Assembly (NCBI RefSeq): GCF_001005085.2
Contig: NZ_LBMU02000058.1
Span: forward strand, 121,432-185,431
DNA length: 64,000 nt
From: Streptomyces humi
GTDB lineage: Bacteria; Actinomycetota; Actinomycetes; Streptomycetales; Streptomycetaceae
Direction: 5' to 3'
Positions within the stretch are counted from its first letter, which is position 1. Every line of letters begins with the position of its first letter. Shown piece after piece: positions 8,734-16,571 of the stretch. Made by a program: the position numbers and the translations under genes. The notes under the pieces were generated by a model that was not told where the DNA came from, did not search any database, and saw nothing but the letters and a program-made list of their open reading frames with translations.

Positions 8734-9083
8734 GCCCCGGTCGCCCGGCGGCGGCGGACGACGAGCGTCGCGGCGCCCGCGGCGAGCACCACGGCGCCCG
8801 CGCCGGTGCCGATCAGCGCGCCGTCGGAACCGGAACCCGAGGACGACTCGGTGACCCCGGTGTCGGGGGCACCCTGCGGCACCCGGGCGACCTGGCCCCG
8901 GTCGCGGGCCGGCGCCGGGGTGGGCGCGGCGGACCTCGCCTCGGACGGGACGGGGGAGGGGGCGGTGGTCGGCGCGGTGCTGGCGACCGGGCTGGGGGCG
9001 GTGCCGGAGGCGAACGCGGGCACGGTGCCGCCCAGCACGGCGGTGCAGGCGAGGGCCGTGGCGCTCAGGACGGTTCGGCGCAT
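8730..9083 (-). CDS. probable sortase-dependent surface protein
   Basis: A 117-residue protein with a signal peptide (MRRTVLSATALACTAVLGG to PAFASG), a Pro/Ala/Ser/Thr-rich middle, and a C-terminal cell-wall-sorting layout. That layout is the motif APDTG (about residue 72), a Ser/Gly spacer, a hydrophobic helix (LIGTGAGAVVLAAGAATLVV) and a terminal RRRR. It ends in a 4-nt overlap with the class F sortase gene, so the pair is very probably substrate and enzyme. APDTG in place of LPxTG is the expected cleavage site by position; this is inference. The mature protein would be only about 45-50 residues. Confidence 0.85.
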   Translation of the reverse strand: MRRTVLSATALACTAVLGGTVPAFASGTAPSPVASTAPTTAPSPVPSEARSAAPTPAPARDRGQVARVPQGAPDTGVTESSSGSGSDGALIGTGAGAVVLAAGAATLVVRRRRATGA

Positions 9084-9242
9084 GAGGATGCTCTCTTTCG
9101 TCGGCCCGCCGTGGTCGGGGCGGGCTGGACAACGGATCGAGCGGAGAGACGAACCGGCTCCGGGCCGGGTTGTAAAGAGCAGGCAAAGTCGTTCGCGGGG
9201 CGCGCGGATCGGCACGCCGTCAGACTTGAGCGGCTTGTTTTC

Positions 9243-9255
9243 TTGAATCATTCGA
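9243..9255. promoter_or_regulatory. candidate Fur-family operator upstream of fur-katG
   Basis: TTGAATCATTCGA is an imperfect 13-bp inverted repeat (5 of 6 pairs) about a central C, 23 nt before the Fur-family start codon. It is an AT-rich island in GC-rich DNA. In Streptomyces the regulator of a fur-katG pair is known to bind its own promoter, which fits autoregulation here. Confidence 0.55.
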
Positions 9256-9278
9256 GTCTTTGAGGTTAGGTTGGCCCC

Positions 9279-9713
9279 ATGACCGCATCCCAGCCTCCGA
9301 CGACCGCCGATGAGCTGCGCGGTGCCGGCCTGCGGGTGACGGCCGCCCGTGTCGCGCTCCTTGAGACCGTCCGCCACGGCGACCACCTCGACGTCGAGGC
9401 CATCGCCTCGGGCGTCCGCGACCGCGTGGGTCACATATCGCTCCAGGCCGTGTACGACGCGCTGCACGCGCTCACCACGGCCGGACTCGTACGCCGTATC
9501 GAACCGGCCGGCAGCCCGGCCCGGTTCGAGGGACGCGTCGGCGACAACCACCACCACCTGCTGTGCCGGTCGTGCGGCGCCGTCGTCGACGTCGACTGCG
9601 CGGTCGGTGACGCCCCGTGCCTGACCGCTTCGGACGACCACGGCTTCGCGATCGACGAGGCCGAGGTCATCTACTGGGGCCTGTGCCCCGCCTGTTCCAC
9701 CGTCAGTTCCTGA
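9279..9713 (+). CDS. furA: Fur-family redox/iron-responsive repressor (FurA/CatR type)
   Basis: A 144-residue Fur-family protein. The N-terminal winged helix (about 10-85) includes ISLQAVYDALHALTTAGLVRRI. The C-terminal dimerisation and metal half carries NHHHLLC, CRSCG and CPAC, giving a structural-zinc CxxC pair and a His-rich regulatory site. It sits 37 nt upstream of katG, the classic actinobacterial furA-katG (catR-cpeB) layout, in which the repressor is oxidised by peroxide and releases katG. It is therefore expected to repress itself and katG. Confidence 0.93.
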   Translation: MTASQPPTTADELRGAGLRVTAARVALLETVRHGDHLDVEAIASGVRDRVGHISLQAVYDALHALTTAGLVRRIEPAGSPARFEGRVGDNHHHLLCRSCGAVVDVDCAVGDAPCLTASDDHGFAIDEAEVIYWGLCPACSTVSS

Positions 9714-9750
9714 GTACGTCGATCCGCCCCTTCCGGAAGGATTTCCCCCA

Positions 9751-11943
9751 ATGTCCGAGACCCAGGAGAACGCCGCGGGCAAGTGCCCGGTCGCGCACGA
9801 CCGCGCCCCGCACCCCACCCAGGGCGGCGGCAACCGCCAGTGGTGGCCCGAGGGGCTCAACCTGAAGATCCTCGCCAAGAACCCCGACGTCGCGAACCCC
9901 CTGGACAAGGGCTTCGACTACGCGGCGGCCTTCCAGACGCTCGACCTCGCGGCCGTGAAACGGGACATCGCCGAGGTGCTGACCAGCTCGCAGGAGTGGT
10001 GGCCGGCCGACTTCGGCAACTACGGCCCGCTGATGATCCGGATGGCCTGGCACAGCGCGGGCACCTACCGCATCTCCGACGGCCGCGGCGGCGCCGGCGC
10101 CGGCCAGCAGCGTTTCGCCCCGCTCAACAGCTGGCCGGACAACGGCAACCTGGACAAGGCCCGCCGGCTGCTGTGGCCGGTCAAGAAGAAGTACGGCCAG
10201 TCCATCTCCTGGGCCGACCTCATGATCCTCACCGGTAACGTGGCCCTGGAGCAGATGGGCTTCGAGACCTTCGGCTTCGGCGGCGGCCGCGAGGACGTCT
10301 GGGAGCCGGAGGACGACGTCTACTGGGGTCCCGAGAAGATCTGGCTCGACGACCAGCGCTACACCGGCGACCGCGACCTGGAGAGCCCGCTCGGCGCCGT
10401 CCAGATGGGTCTGATCTACGTCAACCCGGAGGGCCCCAACGGCAACCCGGACCCGATCGCCGCGGCCCGCGACATCCGTGAGACGTTCCGCCGGATGGCG
10501 ATGAACGACGAGGAGACCGTCGCGCTGATCGCCGGCGGCCACACCTTCGGCAAGACGCACGGCGCCGGCCCCGCGGAGAACGTGGGCGCCGAGCCCGAGG
10601 GCGCGCCGATCGAGCAGCAGGGCCTGGGCTGGAAGTCCACCTACGGCACCGGCAAGGGCGGCGACGCGATCACCAGTGGTCTGGAGGTCACCTGGACCAC
10701 CAAGCCCACCCAGTGGAGCAACGACTTCTTCAGCATCCTCTTCGGCTACGAGTGGGAGCTGTCCGAGTCCCCGGCCGGCGCCAAGCAGTGGGTCGCCAAG
10801 GACGCCGAGGCGATCATCCCGGACGCCCACGACCCGTCGAAGAAGCGTCTGCCCACGATGCTCACCACCGACCTGTCGCTGCGCTTCGACCCGATCTACG
10901 AGCCCATCTCCCGCCGGTTCCACGAGAACCCGCAGGAGTTCGCCGACGCGTTCGCCCGCGCCTGGTACAAGCTGACCCACCGTGACCTGGGCCCGAAGTC
11001 CCTGTACCTCGGCCCGGAGGTGCCGGCGGAGACCCTGCTGTGGCAGGACCCGCTGCCGCAGGCCGAGGGCGAGGCCATCGACGCCGCCGACGTCACGGCC
11101 CTCAAGGCCAAGCTCCTCGACTCGGGGCTGACCGTCTCGCAGCTGGTCTCCACCGCCTGGGCGTCGGCCTCCACGTTCCGCGGCAGCGACAAGCGCGGCG
11201 GTGCCAACGGCGCCCGTATCCGCCTGGAGCCGCAGCGCGGCTGGGAGGCCAACGACCCCGACCAGCTCGCCCAGGTCCTGCGCGTCCTGGAAGGTGTCCA
11301 GCGGGACTTCAACACCGGTGCCAAGAAGGTCTCCCTGGCCGACCTGATCGTCCTCGGCGGTGCCGCCGCGGTGGAGAAGGCCGCCCGGGACGCCGGTGTC
11401 GACATCGAGGTGCCCTTCACCCCGGGCCGGGTCGACGCGACCGAGGAGCACACGGACGCCGAGTCCTTCGCGGCCCTCGAGCCGACGGCCGACGGCTTCC
11501 GCAACTACCTCGGCAAGGGCAACCGCCTGCCGGCCGAGTACCTGCTCCTCGACCGCGCCAACCTGCTCGGTCTCAGCGCCCCCGAGCTGACCGTCCTGGT
11601 CGGCGGGCTGCGCGTGCTCGGCGCCAACCACGGCCAGTCCAAGCACGGCGTCCTCACCGAGACCCCGGGCGTGCTGACGAACGACTTCTTCGTCAACCTG
11701 CTCGACTACGGCACGGAGTGGAAGTCGACCTCCGAGGACCAGACCACCTTCGAGGGCCGTGACCTGGCCACCGGCGCGGTCAAGTGGACCGGCACCCGTG
11801 CCGACCTGGTCTTCGGCTCCAACTCCGAGCTGCGTGCCGTCGCGGAGGTCTACGCCAGCGACGACGCCAAGGAGAAGTTCGTGCGGGACTTCGTCGCCGC
11901 CTGGGCGAAGGTCGCCGACGCGGACCGGTTCGACCTGGTCTGA
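9751..11943 (+). CDS. katG: catalase-peroxidase KatG
   Basis: A 730-residue bifunctional haem catalase-peroxidase of full length. The distal pocket is Arg97, Trp100 and His101 in MIRMAWHSAGTYR, and the proximal haem ligand His264 is in GGHTFGK. The covalent Met-Tyr-Trp adduct that gives catalase activity can be formed by Trp100, Tyr223 (LIYVNPEG) and Met249 (FRRMAMND). It removes hydrogen peroxide in the cytoplasm. It is co-transcribed with the fur-family repressor and followed by a strong hairpin. Confidence 0.97.
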   Translation: MSETQENAAGKCPVAHDRAPHPTQGGGNRQWWPEGLNLKILAKNPDVANPLDKGFDYAAAFQTLDLAAVKRDIAEVLTSSQEWWPADFGNYGPLMIRMAWHSAGTYRISDGRGGAGAGQQRFAPLNSWPDNGNLDKARRLLWPVKKKYGQSISWADLMILTGNVALEQMGFETFGFGGGREDVWEPEDDVYWGPEKIWLDDQRYTGDRDLESPLGAVQMGLIYVNPEGPNGNPDPIAAARDIRETFRRMAMNDEETVALIAGGHTFGKTHGAGPAENVGAEPEGAPIEQQGLGWKSTYGTGKGGDAITSGLEVTWTTKPTQWSNDFFSILFGYEWELSESPAGAKQWVAKDAEAIIPDAHDPSKKRLPTMLTTDLSLRFDPIYEPISRRFHENPQEFADAFARAWYKLTHRDLGPKSLYLGPEVPAETLLWQDPLPQAEGEAIDAADVTALKAKLLDSGLTVSQLVSTAWASASTFRGSDKRGGANGARIRLEPQRGWEANDPDQLAQVLRVLEGVQRDFNTGAKKVSLADLIVLGGAAAVEKAARDAGVDIEVPFTPGRVDATEEHTDAESFAALEPTADGFRNYLGKGNRLPAEYLLLDRANLLGLSAPELTVLVGGLRVLGANHGQSKHGVLTETPGVLTNDFFVNLLDYGTEWKSTSEDQTTFEGRDLATGAVKWTGTRADLVFGSNSELRAVAEVYASDDAKEKFVRDFVAAWAKVADADRFDLV

Positions 11944-11958
11944 CCGGCCCCGGCCTGG

Positions 11959-11993
11959 TGCCCGGACCGGCTCCTCGGGAGCCGGCCCGGGCA
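11959..11993 (+). terminator. terminator of the fur-katG operon
   Basis: TGCCCGGACCGGCTCC and GGAGCCGGCCCGGGCA form a 16-bp stem with one mismatch around a TCG loop, 16 nt after the katG stop. Confidence 0.7.
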
Positions 11994-12167
11994 TTGCCGT
12001 CCTTGCGGGCCGTTGGCCGACTCCCCACCGGCAGGACGGCGTAGCGCGCTGCACATGAGTCGTTCTTTACTCCACCATGACCCCGACTCCCGCTGTTCAC
12101 GCGGCCTTCGCAGACTCTGCACGTCCTCGAGTCACCCCCCGTACCGGCCGCCCGCGGGAGTACGAGC

Positions 12168-13871
12168 ATGAGCCACGGTCACAGCCACGACCACGGTCAC
12201 CACCATCACCACCACGGGGACGGCGACGCCGCCACGTCGCTGCCGCCCGCCCTCGATCTGTCGGTCCCCGACGAGGAGCTGACGCCCGGTCAGCTCTCCC
12301 GTCGCTCGATGCTGCGCCGCACCGGCCTGCTCGGCGCCGGGCTCGCCGCGGGCAGCGTCCTCGCCGGCGCGGGCCAGGCCGCCGCGGCGGTCTCCTCCTC
12401 GCACTCCGGCAACGGCCGGTCCGGCGGCTACCTGTGGCTGGCCGGCGACCACCACATCCACACCCAGTACAGCTCCGACGCCAAGTACCGGGTCGTCGAC
12501 CACGTCCGGCAGGCCAACGCGCACGGCCTGGACTGGATGGTCATCACCGACCACGGCAGCGAGGCGCACGCCAGGATCGGCGTCGAGAAGGTCAACCCGG
12601 ACATCGTCGCGGCCCGCGACCAGATCGACGACACGCTCGTCTTCCAGGGCCTGGAGTGGAACATCCCGGCCGCCGAGCACGGCACGGTCTTCGTCCACCC
12701 CGGCAAGAACGAGGTCGCCGTACTGAAGGAGTTCGAGAACTCCTTCGACGGCTCGGTCAAGGGCGCCTCCGCCGGCACCGCGGCCAACGAGGCGCTGGCC
12801 ATCTCCGGCCTCAACTTCCTCGCCGAGCAGGTGCAACGCCGCAAGGTCAGGGACGCGCTGTTCCTCGCCAACCACCCGGCGCGCAAGGGCATCGACTCCC
12901 CGCACGAGATCCGGGCCTGGCGTGACGCCCAGCCCTCGATCGCCGTCGGCATGGAGGGCGCCCCCGGCCACCAGGCGGGCGGCCTGCCCAAGCCGAACGG
13001 CCCCGGCTCCGCGCGCGGCATCTACGACAACAGCCCGAGCGCCGACTCGTTCGCCGCCTACCCGCTGGAGAGCTACCGCACCTGGGGCGGCTTCGACTGG
13101 ATGACCGCCACCGTCGGCGGCCTGTGGGACAGCCTCCTCGCCGAGGGCAAGCCCTGGTGGGTCACCGCCAACTCGGACTCCCACAACGTGTACGCGGACA
13201 CCGCGGTGCGCGGCCCGAACAGCGACTTCAACGCCAACGGCCGCTACGAGGACCCGGTCTACGGCACCGGCATCAGCCTCACCGACACCGACTTCTGGCC
13301 CGGCCAGTACTCCCGCACCCACGTCGGCGCCGCCTCCTTCTCCTACAAGTCGGTCATGGACGGCATCCGGGCCGGCCGGGTCTGGGTCGACCACGGCGGC
13401 CTGATCAGCGGCCTGAACGCGCAGCTGCGCGCCGGCTCCCGCGCGGTCACCCTCGGCGGGGTGCTACAGGTGAAGAAGGGCAGCCAGGTCGACCTGGTCG
13501 TGGAGATCAGCCTCGCCAACGGGCCCAACTGGGCCCAGTTCGTGCCGAGTCTGGCCCGCGTCGACGTCATCCAGGGTGACGTCACCGGCAAGGTGGGCGA
13601 CCGGGACACCTTCGCCACGCCCGCCACCAAGGTCGTGAAGTCCTTCGAGGTGCACCAGTCGACCGGCGCGGTCCGGCTGACGTACTCCCTCGGCCGCCTC
13701 GACAAGCCGGTCTACGTCCGGCTGCGCGGCACCGACGGCAACCGCTCCGCGGTCGGCGTCAACGGTGCCGCCGTGGACCCGGCGGGTCCGGCCATCGACG
13801 TCCTCGGCGACGCGGACCCGTGGAAGGACCTCTGGTTCTACTCCAACCCGATGTGGGTCCTGCCCGCATGA
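12168..13871 (+). CDS. exported His-rich PHP-domain phosphoesterase-like protein
   Basis: A 567-residue protein. Residues 2-18 are extremely His-rich (HGHSHDHGHHHHHH), followed at about 45 by a twin-arginine-like sequence (SRRSMLRRTGLLGAGL) and an Ala-rich hydrophobic stretch, suggesting export. The PHP metal-dependent domain starts at DHHIHTQYSSDA (about 93) and includes VITDHGSEAH, NHPARKG and ANSDSHN, consistent with the metal-binding His/Asp set. Substrate is unknown; related proteins are annotated only as PHP-domain proteins. It has a GGGAG ribosome site and a 4-nt stop/start overlap with the next gene. Confidence 0.85.
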   Translation: MSHGHSHDHGHHHHHHGDGDAATSLPPALDLSVPDEELTPGQLSRRSMLRRTGLLGAGLAAGSVLAGAGQAAAAVSSSHSGNGRSGGYLWLAGDHHIHTQYSSDAKYRVVDHVRQANAHGLDWMVITDHGSEAHARIGVEKVNPDIVAARDQIDDTLVFQGLEWNIPAAEHGTVFVHPGKNEVAVLKEFENSFDGSVKGASAGTAANEALAISGLNFLAEQVQRRKVRDALFLANHPARKGIDSPHEIRAWRDAQPSIAVGMEGAPGHQAGGLPKPNGPGSARGIYDNSPSADSFAAYPLESYRTWGGFDWMTATVGGLWDSLLAEGKPWWVTANSDSHNVYADTAVRGPNSDFNANGRYEDPVYGTGISLTDTDFWPGQYSRTHVGAASFSYKSVMDGIRAGRVWVDHGGLISGLNAQLRAGSRAVTLGGVLQVKKGSQVDLVVEISLANGPNWAQFVPSLARVDVIQGDVTGKVGDRDTFATPATKVVKSFEVHQSTGAVRLTYSLGRLDKPVYVRLRGTDGNRSAVGVNGAAVDPAGPAIDVLGDADPWKDLWFYSNPMWVLPA

Positions 13872-14467
13872 CCTCCCCGCACCACCCGTCCGGCGTCCGC
13901 CCCGTCATCGGGGTGGACGCCGGTTCGGCGACCCTGCGGGAGGCCGACCACCTCATCCACGGGCTGCTGGCGCGACTGGCGCTCGGCGACGGCGTGTTCG
14001 CCTGTACCCACCTCCACCGCACCGACGACCGCCGGGGCACGGCGGTGTCGCTCGAGGTCCCGGACCCGGACGCGGTGTGGCGGGAACTGCCTGCCCTGCT
14101 GCCGGCCGGCGCCGGTCTGGTCCTGGCCGACCGCGTCCGCGGCCCCGGTGACGCGGTGGCCACCGCCCGCGGCGCGGCGCTCGCGCCCCCCGCCTCCGGC
14201 CGCGCGGTGGTCTACCCCGGCGTGGCCCGGCTGACCGGCACCGTCGCCGTCGCGGACCTGCTCGACCGCACCGCCGTCGAGCGCCTGGTCGTGCTCGGTG
14301 CCCCGGGCGCCGAACTCCCGCCCACCACCGAGGTGCTGACCCAGGACCACGTACGCCCGGAGTGGCGTGCCGGCGTCCTCACCCTCGCCCTGGTGCCGGC
14401 GGCGGGCGGACTGCTGGCCCCCTTCGAGGTGCCCGATCCGACCCCGTGCTGCGCGGACCACATCTGA
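13868..14467 (+). CDS. conserved protein of unknown function coupled to the PHP-domain gene
   Basis: A 199-residue protein I do not recognise. The start ATG overlaps the PHP gene stop (ATGA), so translation is coupled. It has no signal peptide or membrane helix. The sequence alternates Val/Leu/Ala-rich strands with Pro/Gly turns (RAVVYPGVARLTGTVAVADLL, VERLVVLGAPGAELPP) and ends with the Cys pair PTPCCADHI. A THLHRTDD segment near residue 40 and the C-terminal CC are possible metal sites, which would fit the His-rich partner; that is speculation. Confidence 0.8.
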   Translation: MTSPHHPSGVRPVIGVDAGSATLREADHLIHGLLARLALGDGVFACTHLHRTDDRRGTAVSLEVPDPDAVWRELPALLPAGAGLVLADRVRGPGDAVATARGAALAPPASGRAVVYPGVARLTGTVAVADLLDRTAVERLVVLGAPGAELPPTTEVLTQDHVRPEWRAGVLTLALVPAAGGLLAPFEVPDPTPCCADHI

Positions 14468-14627
14468 CGCGCGGGTAATCCCTTAGTGACATGGCCTGGT
14501 CAAATCTGTCAGGCTTCCGACTCGCACCACTCATAGCGCGTGACCCGTGACCGCTCCCCGGCACACCCCTGCCGGGCGGGCGGTCTCCGAGCAGGCCGGA
14601 ATCCCGGCCGGCGTAAAGGAGTTTCGT

Positions 14628-16466
14628 GTGAGATCGACCCCCCACAAGGCCTTCGTGACCATCGCGTCGGCCGTCGCGGCACTCACCGCGGCCCTGCTCC
14701 CCGGCAGTACCGCGTCGGCCGCCGAGCCGGCGGCCTGCACCCCGGCCCAGCTGATCACCAACGGCGGCTTCGAGAGCGGCACCTCACCCTGGACGCAGTC
14801 CTCGACCAGCGTGATCACCAGCCGCTCCGGCCAGACCGCCCACGGCGGCTCCAGCTTCGCCTGGCTGGACGGCACCGGCGGCACCCACACCGACACGCTC
14901 TCGCAGAGCGTCACCGTCCCGTCCGGATGCGCCGCCACCCTGACCTTCTGGCTGCACGTCGACACCGCCGAGACGACCTCCTCGACGGCGTACGACAAGC
15001 TCACCGCGAAGATCGGCAGCACCACCCTGGCGACCTACTCCAACCTGGACAAGAACACCGGGTACGTGCAGAAGTCCTTCGACGTGTCCGCGTTCGCCGG
15101 CCAGACCGTCACCGTCGCCTTCACCGGCACCGAGGACTCCAGCCTCCAGACCAGCTTCGTCCTCGACGACGTGGCCCTGGACACCTCGGCCGCCACCACC
15201 CCGGGCGACACCACCCGCACCCCGGCCGCACCGTCGTACACCGTCAGCCTGACCAGCAACGCCACGGGCACCGGCTGGACCGGCCACGAGAGCGTGACCT
15301 TCACCAACGCCTCCGCGACCGCGCTCAGCGAGATCTATCTGCGGCTGTGGGACAACTACCACGGCACCTGCTCGGCCCCGCCGATCACCGTCAGCAACGT
15401 CACCGGCGGCACCGCGGGGGCCCTCTCGGTCGCCTGCACGGCACTTCAGATCGCCCTGCCGACGCCCCTCGCACAGGGCCAGAGCACCACGATCGGCTTC
15501 GACCTGGGCATCACCGTCCCCAGCGGCGCCGACCGCTTCGGCTACGACGGCGCGTTCAGCATGATCGGCAACGCGCTGCCCGTCCTCGCGGTCCGGGACG
15601 GCTCCGGCTGGCACCTGGACCCGTACACCAACAACGGCGAGTCCTTCTACTCGCTGGCCGCCGACTTCAAGGTGACCCTGGACCACCCCAGCAGCCTGCT
15701 GGTCCCGGCCACCGGCACCTCGGTCGACACCCCCGGCACCAGCGGCCGCACCGTCACCACCGCGACCGCCTCCAAGGTCCGTGACTTCGCCTGGGCGGCC
15801 GGGCCGTTCAGCAAGATCTCCGGCACCTCGCCCGGCGGGGTCCCGATCAACATCTACTCCGTCTCGGGCATCAGCTCCTCCAGCGCCCAGTCGATGCTCA
15901 CCACCGCCAAGTCGGCGGTCGACGCGCACGCCGGCCGCTTCGGGGCCTACCCGTACGGCGAGTTGGACGCCGTCATCGACAACAACTTCTGGTTCGGCGG
16001 CATGGAGTACCCGGGCTTCGTCCTCGACCTGGTCAGCACCACCGCGCTCACCCACGAGATCGGCCACCAGTGGTGGTACGGCATCGTCGGCGACGACGAG
16101 TACAACAGCCCCTGGCTGGACGAGGCGTTCACCGACTACGCCACCGACCTGGCGCAGGGCCTGACCGGCACCAACTGCTGGAACAGCGTGTCCTGGGCCT
16201 CGTCGGCCGAGAAGATCACCAACTCCATGGCGTACTGGGACGCGCACTCCTCCCGCTACTCCACCGTCGTCTACGGCTACGGCAAGTGCGCCCTGCACGA
16301 CCTGCGCCGCCTGATCGGCGACACCGCCATGACCAACCTCCTGAAGAGCTACGCGAGTTCGCACTGGTACGGGGTCTCGACCACCGCCGAGTTCAAGGCG
16401 GCGGCCCAGGCGGCCACCAGCACGGACCTGACGTCGTTCTGGACCACCCACCGCATCGAGGGCTGA
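14628..16466 (+). CDS. secreted M1-family zinc metallopeptidase with N-terminal jelly-roll domain
   Basis: A 612-residue exported protein. After the signal peptide, an approximately 150-residue beta-sandwich (LITNGGFESGTSPW to FVLDDVALD) resembles a carbohydrate-binding jelly roll. The M1 region follows: GGMEYPG in place of the usual GxMEN exopeptidase motif, then HEIGHQWW (His476, Glu477, His480) and LDEAF (Glu499), the HExxH-18-E zinc site. It probably trims peptides outside the cell. The GTG at 14628 is chosen because AAAGGAG lies 5 nt upstream; the frame extends 27 codons further without support. Confidence 0.9.
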   Translation: MRSTPHKAFVTIASAVAALTAALLPGSTASAAEPAACTPAQLITNGGFESGTSPWTQSSTSVITSRSGQTAHGGSSFAWLDGTGGTHTDTLSQSVTVPSGCAATLTFWLHVDTAETTSSTAYDKLTAKIGSTTLATYSNLDKNTGYVQKSFDVSAFAGQTVTVAFTGTEDSSLQTSFVLDDVALDTSAATTPGDTTRTPAAPSYTVSLTSNATGTGWTGHESVTFTNASATALSEIYLRLWDNYHGTCSAPPITVSNVTGGTAGALSVACTALQIALPTPLAQGQSTTIGFDLGITVPSGADRFGYDGAFSMIGNALPVLAVRDGSGWHLDPYTNNGESFYSLAADFKVTLDHPSSLLVPATGTSVDTPGTSGRTVTTATASKVRDFAWAAGPFSKISGTSPGGVPINIYSVSGISSSSAQSMLTTAKSAVDAHAGRFGAYPYGELDAVIDNNFWFGGMEYPGFVLDLVSTTALTHEIGHQWWYGIVGDDEYNSPWLDEAFTDYATDLAQGLTGTNCWNSVSWASSAEKITNSMAYWDAHSSRYSTVVYGYGKCALHDLRRLIGDTAMTNLLKSYASSHWYGVSTTAEFKAAAQAATSTDLTSFWTTHRIEG

Positions 16467-16488
16467 CCGGAACGGTCCGCGACCCACG

Positions 16489-16522
16489 CGTGGGACGGCC
16501 GCGAGCCCGCGGCCGTCCCACG
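16489..16522. terminator. bidirectional terminator between M1 peptidase and SpoIIE-type phosphatase
   Basis: A perfect 15-bp stem (CGTGGGACGGCCGCG with its complement) around the loop AGCC lies between the two convergent genes. Confidence 0.75.
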
Positions 16523-16571
16523 CCGGGCGTGCACCGCGCCGGAGACGGCCGGGCGCTGATCGCCGCGGCCG

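Noticed and set aside
9703..12054. A 783-codon minus-strand frame opposite katG
   Set aside because: Composition is Val/Gly/Leu/Arg shadow sequence with no motif; katG on the plus strand is complete and well conserved.
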